From: an uncultured Collinsella sp.
GTDB taxonomy: Bacteria; Actinomycetota; Coriobacteriia; Coriobacteriales; Coriobacteriaceae
Assembly: GCA_958436995.1 (NCBI GenBank)
Contig: CAUBMI010000035.1
Coordinates: 1-22,100 of the forward strand
DNA length: 22,100 bases
Direction of reading: 5' to 3'
Each line of letters starts with the position of its first letter. Position 1 is the first letter of the stretch. This document shows, one piece after another, positions 13,813 through 20,673 of this stretch. The notes under the pieces were generated by a model, which saw nothing but the letters and a program-made list of their open reading frames with translations, was not told where the DNA came from and did no database searches. A program made the position numbers and the translations under genes.

Positions 13813-15318
13813 CTATTGAGGAAGCTCGATTTCGGCTTCCGACGGGATGCGGAAGTAGGTCTCGGTCCAGTCGGTGAGTTTGTGCTCGAGCTCGCGGGTG
13901 ATGGCGCCGTCGAGCATGCGCCAGGTCCAGTTGCCGCCCAGCGTGGCAGGGGTGTTGATGCGCGCCTCGTTGCCCAAGTTGAGCAGGTCCTGCATGGTGT
14001 AGACGCACGTGTCGCTCACGCTGGCTGCGATGGTTCGGTTGAGCGCGTCGGCGATGGGTTCGCCGGCCTGCTGATGGGTGTACAGGGCTGTCTGCTCGCG
14101 CTGACGCGGGGTAGCCGTTCCTTCAAACCAGCCGCGTGCCGTCTCGTTGTCGTGAGTGCCCACGTAGGCGACGGTGTTGGCAATGTAGTTGTGCGGCAGG
14201 TAGTACGAGTTGGTGCCCTCAAAGGCAAACTGCAGGATCTTCATGCCGGGGAAGCCCGAGTTGTCGCGCATATCGATGACGCCGGGGGTGAGGAAGCCCA
14301 GGTCCTCGGCGATGATGGGCAGCGTGCCGAGCTTTTCCTCGAGTGTCTTGAAGAGCTTGAGGCCGGGACCCTGCGTCCACGAACCGTAGGACGAATCAGG
14401 CGAGGAGAACGGCACCTCCCAATAGGCCTCGAAGCCGCGGAAGTGATCCAGGCGGATGACGTCGTACATGTCGAGGGCGGCGCGAATGCGGCCCTCCCAC
14501 CAGGAGAAGCCGTCGGCCTCCATGGCGTCCCAGTCGTAGATGGGGTTGCCCCAGTACTGGCCGGTGGCCGAGAACTGGTCGGGCGGCGTGCCGGCGACGC
14601 TCACGGGATTGCCGGCGGCGTCGATCTTAAAGAGCTCAGGTGTCGCCCACATCTCGACGGAGTCACGCGAGACATAGATGGGCAGGTCGCCGATGATGAG
14701 AATGTCGCGCTCGTTGGCATAGGCCTTGAGGCGGCTCCACTGGCGATCGAAGAAGTACTGCGTCATCTGGTGGTAGAGCATACGCGCCGGATGGTCGGCG
14801 CAGACCTTGGCGGAAGCCTCGCCGCGGGTGCGGAGCTCCGCGGGCCACTCCCAAAACGCCTTGAGACCGCACTCCTCTTTGACGGTCATGAACTCACAGT
14901 AGGGGATGAGCCAGTCCTCGTTGGCCTGGATAAAGTCATCGAAATCGGCCGGCTTGTCGGCAGCAAAGCGCTCGGCGGCGCGGTCGAGAATCTGACGGCG
15001 GCCGCCAAAGATAGCACCGTAGTCGACATTGCTGGGGTCGGATCCCAGATACACGCCATCGATATCGCGCTGCTCCAGATACCCTGCCTCGATAAGCTCG
15101 GCGAAGTCGATAAAGTTGGGGTTGCCTGCGCGGGCCGAGAACGACTGATAAGGCGAATCGCCATAGCTGGTCGTCGTAAGGGGCAGAATCTGCCAGTAAT
15201 GTTGTTTGCACGAGGCGAGAAAATCGACGAAGTCGTAGGCATTCCAGCCAAAGCCGCCGATTCCGTATGGTCCGGGCAGAGATGAGACGGGCATGAGGAC
15301 GCCGCTTGCACGCTCCAT
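13813..15318 (-). CDS. malQ: 4-alpha-glucanotransferase (amylomaltase, GH77)
   Basis: A 501-residue cytoplasmic enzyme that transfers alpha-1,4-glucan segments between maltodextrins and releases glucose. It opens with SGVLMPVSSLPGPYGIGGFG and contains SYGDSPYQSFSARAGNP. The catalytic triad of GH77 is visible: nucleophile D291 in VIRLDHFRG, acid/base E338 in AEDLG and D390 in THDNETARGW. Length is normal for the family. I prefer the ATG at 15318, with GGTGAG seven bases upstream, over an in-frame GTG at 15333 that has a badly spaced site. Downstream glgP acts on the products. The upstream palindrome at 15412-15430 links it to the putative GntR regulon. Confidence 0.95.
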   Translation of the reverse strand: MERASGVLMPVSSLPGPYGIGGFGWNAYDFVDFLASCKQHYWQILPLTTTSYGDSPYQSFSARAGNPNFIDFAELIEAGYLEQRDIDGVYLGSDPSNVDYGAIFGGRRQILDRAAERFAADKPADFDDFIQANEDWLIPYCEFMTVKEECGLKAFWEWPAELRTRGEASAKVCADHPARMLYHQMTQYFFDRQWSRLKAYANERDILIIGDLPIYVSRDSVEMWATPELFKIDAAGNPVSVAGTPPDQFSATGQYWGNPIYDWDAMEADGFSWWEGRIRAALDMYDVIRLDHFRGFEAYWEVPFSSPDSSYGSWTQGPGLKLFKTLEEKLGTLPIIAEDLGFLTPGVIDMRDNSGFPGMKILQFAFEGTNSYYLPHNYIANTVAYVGTHDNETARGWFEGTATPRQREQTALYTHQQAGEPIADALNRTIAASVSDTCVYTMQDLLNLGNEARINTPATLGGNWTWRMLDGAITRELEHKLTDWTETYFRIPSEAEIELPQ

Positions 15319-15403
15319 GAATGCGCTCACCAACCTTCTTGTTGTGGGGTCGGCCTGCCGATGGGTGTGCAGTCCGCCTCCGATGTTCTGATTCGATACG
15401 CCT

Positions 15404-15430
15404 ATTGTAAAACATGTTGTTTAAACATGT
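15404..15430 (-). promoter_or_regulatory. malQ promoter -10 and operator palindrome
   Basis: On the minus strand TACAAT (15409-15404) is a good -10. Just upstream is ACATGTTTAAACAACATGT (15430-15412), with 7-bp perfect outer arms and containing TTGTTTAAACAT (on the plus strand at 15417-15428, 11 of 12 to the window motif). It occupies the spacer and -35 region, a repressor position. Confidence 0.55.
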
Positions 15431-15481
15431 ACAGGCAAGATAAAAAAGTTGGTCGATTTTCGGCGAATGGCTACATGCCAT

Positions 15482-15516
15482 GAAAAAGCCCCGACCTCAC
15501 AACGTGAGATCGGGGC
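15482..15516 (-). terminator. galE terminator
   Basis: On the minus strand GCCCCGATCTCAC pairs with GTGAGGTCGGGGC (13 bp, one mismatch) around a three-base loop and is followed by TTTTTCA. It begins 23 bp after the galE stop. Confidence 0.85.
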
Positions 15517-15538
15517 AAGAACGGTATGTAGGTTTTTG

Positions 15539-16600
15539 CTACTCGGCGTCGGCGAAGCCGTTGGGGTTGTGGCTCTGCCAGTTCCAGCTATCGCGGCACA
15601 TGTCCGCGATGTCGTACTGGGCCTTCCAGCCCATCATGCGCTCGGCCTTGGAGGCATCGCACCAGTTGGCAGCGATGTCGCCGGCGCGGCGCTCGCGGAT
15701 CACGTAGGGCAGCTCCTTGCCACAAGCCTTGGAGAAGGCGGCGACGACCTCGAGTACCGAGGTGCCGGTGCCGGTGCCCAGGTTAAAGATCTCGACGCCG
15801 GTCTTGCCGTTCATCCAGTTAAGGGCGGCAACGTGACCAGAGGCCAGATCGCACACGTGGATGTAGTCGCGCACGCCGGTGCCGTCGGGGGTGGGGTAGT
15901 CGTTGCCAAAGACCTGAACGGCCTCGAGCTTGCCCACGGCGACCTGGGCGACATAGGGCACCAGGTTGTTGGGGATGCCCTTGGGGTCCTCGCCGATCAG
16001 GCCCGACGGATGAGCGCCGATGGGGTTGAAGTAACGGAGCAGCACGACGTCCCACTCGGGGTCGGCGGTGTGGACGTCCATAAGGATCTGCTCGATCATC
16101 CACTTGGTCCAGCCATAGGGGTTGGTTGCGGGCTTCTTGGGATCTTCCTCGGTGACGGGCGGGTTGTCCGGGTCGCCGTAGACGGTCGAGGAGCTCGAGA
16201 AGATGATGGACTTGCAGCCATGGTTGCGCATGACGTCGATGAGCACCAGGGTGTTCTCGATGTTGTTGTGGTAGTACTCGACGGGCTTGCTCACCGACTC
16301 GCCGACGGCCTTAAAGCCGGCAAAGTGGATGACACGGTCGATCTGATGGGTATCGAAGATCTTGTTCATCGCATCGCGGTCGAGCACGTTGGCCTCGTAG
16401 AAGGTGAGGTTCTTGGCGGCCTCGTCGCCCACGATGGTCTTGACGCGGTCGACGGCGACGGCGCTGGAGTTGGAGAGATCATCGACGATGACGACCTGGT
16501 AGCCACCCTCGAGCAGCTGAACGACGGTGTGCGAGCCGATAAAGCCGGCGCCACCGGTAACGAGGACGCAGGTGTCTTTGGGGTCGAGTGCTTTGGACAT
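15539..16600 (-). CDS. galE: UDP-glucose 4-epimerase
   Basis: A 353-residue NAD-dependent epimerase of the extended short-chain dehydrogenase family. It interconverts UDP-glucose and UDP-galactose (Leloir pathway and supply of UDP-galactose for glycans). The Rossmann motif GGAGFIGS lies near residue 16. The catalytic region has SSSSTVYG and the Tyr/Lys pair Y162 and K166 in YGWTK. LRYFNPIGAHPSGLIGEDP and RDYIHVCDLASGH are GalE signatures. The start at 16600 is supported by AGGAGA seven bases upstream; an in-frame extension to 16672 has no family match. It is a single-gene unit with its own terminator, divergent from the CHAP hydrolase gene. Confidence 0.95.
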   Translation of the reverse strand: MSKALDPKDTCVLVTGGAGFIGSHTVVQLLEGGYQVVIVDDLSNSSAVAVDRVKTIVGDEAAKNLTFYEANVLDRDAMNKIFDTHQIDRVIHFAGFKAVGESVSKPVEYYHNNIENTLVLIDVMRNHGCKSIIFSSSSTVYGDPDNPPVTEEDPKKPATNPYGWTKWMIEQILMDVHTADPEWDVVLLRYFNPIGAHPSGLIGEDPKGIPNNLVPYVAQVAVGKLEAVQVFGNDYPTPDGTGVRDYIHVCDLASGHVAALNWMNGKTGVEIFNLGTGTGTSVLEVVAAFSKACGKELPYVIRERRAGDIAANWCDASKAERMMGWKAQYDIADMCRDSWNWQSHNPNGFADAE

Positions 16601-16706
16601 GTAGTCTCCTATCGAATCAGGAACACTTCTAGAGGGGAGTATAGCGCAGGCTGGGACGCCCAAATGGTGCACTGTAGGAAAAGCAGAGGATTATGTTAAC
16701 GTACTC

Positions 16707-16748
16707 ATATAAGAGCTTGCTCAATTGTTACCTCAAATTTGACAATTG
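16707..16748 (-). promoter_or_regulatory. Candidate galE promoter with inverted repeat
   Basis: On the minus strand TTGAGG (16736-16731), an 18-bp spacer and TTATAT (16712-16707) form a candidate promoter. The inverted repeat CAATTGT...ACAATTG (16722-16728 and 16742-16748) straddles the -35. A binding protein is only guessed at. Confidence 0.4.
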
Positions 16749-16794
16749 CTTACGAGCCGCCGACCTTGTAGTTTCCTGCCGTTCGTGGAAATCG

Positions 16795-16822
16795 TTGGGA
16801 CGCGCCATATGTACGCTAATAT
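16795..16822 (+). promoter_or_regulatory. Candidate promoter of the CHAP hydrolase gene
   Basis: TTGGGA (16795-16800), a 16-bp spacer and TAATAT (16817-16822) resemble a housekeeping sigma promoter, leaving a leader of about 38 bases before the start codon. Confidence 0.4.
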
Positions 16823-16866
16823 GTATGAGTTGAGCGACATATAAATAAGCATGTAACGGAGTACAT

Positions 16867-18072
16867 ATGTCACCAAACAGCGATTCCATCCTTTCCCAGG
16901 AGCTCTCGCGCCGCACTGCCCTTAAGGCCCTGTTCGGCGCCGCTTCTGCGGCAGTTCTTTTTGGCCTGCCCACTCGCGCCCATGCGGCGGAGGCTTCCAA
17001 AGAAACCACCGATAAATTGAATGCCGCCCAGGCCCAGCTCGACGAGGTTCAGGCCCAGCTCGACAGCATCGCAAATGAGTATGCGGCGCTGGCCAACAAG
17101 AATGCCCAGACCCTCAATGACATCGAGAATGTCCAGGGCAAGATTGACGACACGCAGGCCCAGATCGATGAAAAGAAGGCCGAGCTCAAGAAGAAGCGCA
17201 ACGACCTTTCCGATCGCGTGGCCGCCAGCTACAAGTCCGGCGGCACGAACATCCTGTCGCTGCTGCTGGCCTCTGGCTCGTTTGAGGAACTCGTCGCCAA
17301 CGCGCATTACGTTGAGAAGATCAACAAGAGCGACCGCGATGCCATCGAGGATATCCAGACGATTCAGGCTGAGCTCGACGCACAGAAGACCGAGCTCGAA
17401 TCACAAAAGGCCGACCTGGAGAAACTCAAGGACCAGCAGACGGCTCAGATGCAGGATATGCAGGCCAAGCAGCAAGAAGTCCAGACCGTGCTGAACGGTC
17501 TTTCCGACGACGTCAAGGAACTCATGGCTCAGCGCGATTCCGAGATCCTCGCTGCCGCCCAGGCTGAGGAGGCCGCTAGGAAGGCGGCTGCGGCAGCCGC
17601 GGCCTCTGCGAACACGGGCTCTTCTTCGGGTGGCTCGAGCTCGGGTGGCGGCTCGTATGCCGGCGGCACCCCGCAACAGACGGGCGGTTCGGGCAAGCAG
17701 CAGGCCGTCGTCAATGCGTGCTACTCGACGCCTTCTCCCGGCCAGGGCTGGTGTGCTGCCTGGGTTACCAACGTCTTCCGCAATGCCGGCGTGGGCTATT
17801 TTGGCGGCAACGCGTGTGACATGTTCAACGCCTGGTGCTATAGCTCCGACCGCTCGGCGCTGCAGGTGGGCATGATCGTGGCCGATTCCTCGCACAGCGG
17901 CACGGGTGCTCCGGGCCTTATCTACGGTCATGTGGGTATCTACGTTGGCGGCGGCATCGTTATGAGCAACGAGGGTGCCATTACGTCTAAGTCGCTTGAT
18001 TCGTTTATTAGCTTCTATGGTACTGGCTCTGGCGTGCGTTGGGGCTGGCTTGGCGGTATTGCGCTGTCGTAA
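16867..18072 (+). CDS. Secreted cell-wall hydrolase: PcsB-like coiled coil plus CHAP domain
   Basis: A 401-residue exported protein. The leader has SRRTALKALFGAASAAVLFGLP and ends near AHAAEA, a twin-arginine-like signal with probable signal-peptidase I cleavage near residue 38. Residues about 40-235 are a long coiled coil (heptads rich in Gln, Asp, Lys, Leu) with the LLLASGSFEELVAN hinge seen in PcsB/CwlO-type proteins. An Ala run and a Gly/Ser linker (about 235-280) lead to a CHAP/NlpC-like amidase or endopeptidase domain, with C296 in GWCAAWV, H355 in YGHVGIY and N368/E369 in MSNEG as the likely catalytic set. Homologues such as PcsB and RipC are held inactive by their coiled coil until activated by FtsEX, and the same could apply here. 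CGGAG precedes the ATG. Confidence 0.88.
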   Translation: MSPNSDSILSQELSRRTALKALFGAASAAVLFGLPTRAHAAEASKETTDKLNAAQAQLDEVQAQLDSIANEYAALANKNAQTLNDIENVQGKIDDTQAQIDEKKAELKKKRNDLSDRVAASYKSGGTNILSLLLASGSFEELVANAHYVEKINKSDRDAIEDIQTIQAELDAQKTELESQKADLEKLKDQQTAQMQDMQAKQQEVQTVLNGLSDDVKELMAQRDSEILAAAQAEEAARKAAAAAAASANTGSSSGGSSSGGGSYAGGTPQQTGGSGKQQAVVNACYSTPSPGQGWCAAWVTNVFRNAGVGYFGGNACDMFNAWCYSSDRSALQVGMIVADSSHSGTGAPGLIYGHVGIYVGGGIVMSNEGAITSKSLDSFISFYGTGSGVRWGWLGGIALS

Positions 18073-18080
18073 AGCCGACT

Positions 18081-18216
18081 GGGCCGCGTGCCCGCCCGCA
18101 ATATATTTGATTGTCTGCTCGGGCAGTCCTGCGCAAGACGAAGGCCACATTAAGTGGCCTTCTTTGCGTGCGGAACTCGCGATCAATCAAATATATTGCG
18201 GGCGGGCACGCGGCCC
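18081..18216. repeat. Perfect 33-bp inverted repeat enclosing a terminator
   Basis: The arm at 18081-18113 and the arm at 18184-18216 are exact reverse complements over 33 bp. Each arm has a GC-rich outer half (GGGCCGCGTGCCCGCCCGC) and an AT-rich inner half (AATATATTTGATTG). The 70 bp between hold a separate terminator hairpin. The left arm starts nine bases after the stop codon of the CHAP gene. No target duplication is obvious. It may be a miniature transposable element, an invertible segment or a large mRNA 3' structure. Confidence 0.85.
18140..18166 (+). terminator. Terminator of the CHAP hydrolase gene
   Basis: The arms GAAGGCCAC (18140-18148) and GTGGCCTTC (18154-18162) enclose loop ATTAA, followed by TTTG. 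It is nested in the 33-bp inverted repeat. Confidence 0.75.
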
Positions 18217-18268
18217 TCTCGGGTTCGGGGCGCTACGCACCGGATTGGTTGTCTGAATAAAAGAAAGT

Positions 18269-18297
18269 GAAGGCCCCTTTCGGGGCCTTCTTTTTTA
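18269..18297. terminator. Bidirectional terminator between CHAP gene and murB
   Basis: The arms GAAGGCCCC (18269-18277) and GGGGCCTTC (18282-18290) are followed by six T on the plus strand (18291-18296) and by ACTTTCTTTTATT on the minus strand. The murB stop codon overlaps the T-run, so it ends murB transcripts and backs up the plus-strand terminator. Confidence 0.85.
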
Positions 18298-19257
18298 GAG
18301 GAATTCGCCGACTCGGTGGACTTCGGGTTCGAGGTCCACGTCGAATTGGTCTTTGACGGTTGTTTGGATGTGGCGGATGAGTTCGTCGACATCGGCGGCG
18401 GTGGCGTGGTCGGCGTTGACGATGAAGCCGCAGTGCTTTTCGCTCACCTGCGCGCCGCCAATGGCGTGTCCTCGCAGGCCGGCGTCCATGATGAGCTTGC
18501 CGGCAAAGTGGCCCTCGGGGCGCTTGAAGGTGGAGCCGGCACTCGGCATGTCGAGTGGCTGCTTGTCCTCGCGGCGCTGGCGGTAGTCGTCCATGTCGGC
18601 CTTGATCATCGCGGCGTTGCCCGGGGCGAGATTGAAAGTGGCCGAAAGCACGATGAAACCGTCGTCGGCAATGCGGCTCTTGCGATAGCCCAGGTTGAGC
18701 TCATCGACATCGAACTCGATAATGCTGCCGCTACCGCGGGTGCCGTCGTCGAGCATGCGGGCGGGCTTGTAGACGCGCACGGACTCCAGCACATCGGCCA
18801 TGCAGGCGCCGTATGCTCCGGCGTTCATGTAGCAGGCACCGCCGACCGATCCGGGAATGCCCGAGATGGGCTCCATGCCGGTAAGGCCGGCCTCGGCTGC
18901 CGCGGCTGCGACATCGGAAAGCAAGGCGCCGGCTGCCGCCGTGACGTGCGTGCCGTCGACCGTAATGTCGGAGAGGCCCTCGCCCAGCGCTACGACGACG
19001 CCGCGGATGCCCTTGTCGCCGACGAGCAAGTCGGAGCCGTTGCCCACGATGGTGAGTGGTAGATTGCAGCGATAGCAGGTATCGAGCGTGGCGACGAGGC
19101 CTTGCTCAGTATCGGGCGTGACAAAGACGTCGGCCGGACCGCCGATCTTAAACGTGGTGTGCTCGCGCATGGGCTCGCTCATCAGCACGTTGTCCTCGCC
19201 GGCAACGCCAGCGAGCGCGCACAGCAGGTCCTCGTTAAAAAAATCGTTCTCGTGCAT
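18295..19257 (-). CDS. murB: UDP-N-acetylenolpyruvoylglucosamine reductase
   Basis: A 320-residue FAD enzyme that reduces UDP-GlcNAc-enolpyruvate to UDP-MurNAc in the second step of peptidoglycan precursor synthesis. FAD-binding motifs are TTFKIGGPADVFV, LTIVGNGSDLL and the block PISGIPGSVGGACYMNAGAYG. The proton-donor serine is S242 in PSAGSTFKRP, followed by GLRGHAIGGAQVSEKHCGFIVN, and the C-terminal EPEV carries the conserved acid. GYRKS with the short middle region is the type common in Gram-positives. The start at 19257 (MHENDFF) is chosen because similarity begins soon after it and a GGCGG site lies ten bases upstream; an in-frame extension to 19356 has no support. Confidence 0.95.
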   Translation of the reverse strand: MHENDFFNEDLLCALAGVAGEDNVLMSEPMREHTTFKIGGPADVFVTPDTEQGLVATLDTCYRCNLPLTIVGNGSDLLVGDKGIRGVVVALGEGLSDITVDGTHVTAAAGALLSDVAAAAAEAGLTGMEPISGIPGSVGGACYMNAGAYGACMADVLESVRVYKPARMLDDGTRGSGSIIEFDVDELNLGYRKSRIADDGFIVLSATFNLAPGNAAMIKADMDDYRQRREDKQPLDMPSAGSTFKRPEGHFAGKLIMDAGLRGHAIGGAQVSEKHCGFIVNADHATAADVDELIRHIQTTVKDQFDVDLEPEVHRVGEFL

Positions 19258-19362
19258 ACGAATATCCGCCTTTTGGTGGTCGTTGTCATCAATCGATTGC
19301 AATATACCCCACCCGGACGGATTTGGTGCGCTGGCGGCGATAAAACAGCCGTCCACCGGATT

Positions 19363-19405
19363 GGTAAAGTGTTTATCACCGAGGTAGAGGGGTAGTCGCT
19401 ATACT
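19363..19405 (+). promoter_or_regulatory. lacI-family gene promoter with candidate own operator
   Basis: GGTAAAGTGTTTATCACC (19363-19380) is an imperfect palindrome that nearly matches GGTAAAACGTTTTTTCACC before xfp. TATACT (19400-19405) is a good -10, so the site would cover the -35 region. This fits autoregulation. Confidence 0.55.
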
Positions 19406-19440
19406 TTCAAGAGATTGCGCGTAAACCCGGAAGGAGCGAG

Positions 19441-20469
19441 ATGGCCAACAAAGTCACCCTCAAGCAGATCGCCCAGGAGGTGGGGCTTTCCCCCTCGTCG
19501 GTCTCGCTTGTTCTCAATAATCGGCCCTGTCGCATCTCGGAAGAAAACCGCAAGCTCATCAAAGAGGTCGCGGCGCGCAACCACTATGTTCCCAACCAGA
19601 TTGCGCGCAGCCTGGTCATGCGCGAGTCGCGCACGCTGGGCCTTATCGTCCCTAACATCGAGAGCCGCTTTTTTGCCTCGCTCGCCGGTAGCCTGGAAAA
19701 GCGCTGCCGCGAGGACGGCTATGCGCTCTTCATTACCAGCTCGGGCGGAAGCGCCGATGACGATCTGGAGCTGCTGCGCCAGCTGGTGACGCGCGGCGTT
19801 GATGGCGTCTTCCTGGTGGTGGGTGACGAGTTCTCCGATGATCGCGCCCTGCGCGAAGAAGTCAGCCACCTGCCCATCCCGGCCGTAATGGTCGACCGTG
19901 CCATTGAGGGGCTCGAGTGCGACAAGGTGATGTTCGACCACGAGATGGGCGGCTATATGGCCACCCGCTATCTGATCGAGCAAGGCCACCGCCGTATTGC
20001 CTGCCTGGTTAATGCCCGCCGTTCCAATACGGGTCGCAAGCGACTTGCCGGCTATGAGCGCGCGCTGCGCGAGGTTGGCCTGCCGATCGACGCGCGTTTG
20101 GAGTTTGAGAGCGAGTACTACATTCCGAGCGCATACGAGGCCTCGGAGGCAGTGCTCGCAACTGACGCCACCGCCGTGTTCGCAAGCTCGGATAACATTG
20201 CGCTGGGTCTGCTCAAGCGCCTGCATGAGATGGGTAAGAGCATCCCGGGCGATATCTCGGTGGTGAGCTATGACAACTCGGCAGCCGACGTTCTCTTTGA
20301 GCCGGCGCTGACCGCGATCGAGCAGGACCCCGGCGTGCTCGCCGAGCATGCTTTTGGCTGCATGTCCAAGCGTCTTGCCGGTAGGGGCGGCAGGCGTGCC
20401 GAAGAGGTCGTTCTGGAGCCGGAGCTTATCGTTAAGGACAGCGTGCTCGAGCTTACTAAACACAACTAA
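19441..20469 (+). CDS. LacI-family transcriptional regulator
   Basis: A 342-residue repressor. The N-terminal helix-turn-helix VTLKQIAQEVGLSPSSVSLVLNN is followed by the hinge helix YVPNQIARSLVMRESRTLGLIVPN, which inserts in the minor groove of a central CG. The rest is a periplasmic-binding-protein-like effector domain (IPAVMVDRAIEGLECDKVMFDHEMGGYMA, TAVFASSDNIALGLLKRLHEMG, DISVVSYDNSA). GGAAGGAGCG precedes the ATG. The ligand is not evident. Four operator-like palindromes centred on AAACGTTT or a variant flank it (one before it, three between it and xfp), so control of its own gene and of phosphoketolase is the best guess. A CcpA-like global role cannot be excluded. Confidence 0.92.
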   Translation: MANKVTLKQIAQEVGLSPSSVSLVLNNRPCRISEENRKLIKEVAARNHYVPNQIARSLVMRESRTLGLIVPNIESRFFASLAGSLEKRCREDGYALFITSSGGSADDDLELLRQLVTRGVDGVFLVVGDEFSDDRALREEVSHLPIPAVMVDRAIEGLECDKVMFDHEMGGYMATRYLIEQGHRRIACLVNARRSNTGRKRLAGYERALREVGLPIDARLEFESEYYIPSAYEASEAVLATDATAVFASSDNIALGLLKRLHEMGKSIPGDISVVSYDNSAADVLFEPALTAIEQDPGVLAEHAFGCMSKRLAGRGGRRAEEVVLEPELIVKDSVLELTKHN

Positions 20470-20478
20470 ACACGTTTA
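20467..20478 (+). promoter_or_regulatory. LacI-type operator 1 before xfp
   Basis: TAAACACGTTTA, a near-perfect palindrome beginning inside the lacI-family stop codon. It lies 92 bp upstream of the next copy. Confidence 0.5.
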
Positions 20479-20569
20479 CCAATTTGCAGAGACCGAATGT
20501 GGAGCAACTGTGACAATCAACGCCGCAGGTGAATATCGCGTTTTGCTAATCGATGGGATTGATAAGGGT

Positions 20570-20615
20570 GGTAAAACGTTTTTTCACCATGATAAAACGT
20601 TTTAGCAAATATACT
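20570..20615 (+). promoter_or_regulatory. xfp promoter region with two LacI-type operators
   Basis: GGTAAAACGTTTTTTCACC (20570-20588) and the perfect palindrome TAAAACGTTTTA (20593-20604) are centred about 19 bp apart, so both would lie on the same face of the helix. TATACT (20610-20615) is the likely -10, directly after the second site, so binding would block polymerase. Any -35 would lie within the sites and is weak. Confidence 0.6.
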
Positions 20616-20673
20616 AGTCCCAACGAAAGGTTGCCGTATCGGAGGGTGACCACACAGCGAAGGGACATAAACA

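Noticed and set aside
13685..14008. N-terminal extension of glgP by 108 codons
   Set aside because: The frame stays open but overlaps the malQ end and the intergenic hairpin, has no family similarity, and the strong AGGAGG site fixes the start at 13684.
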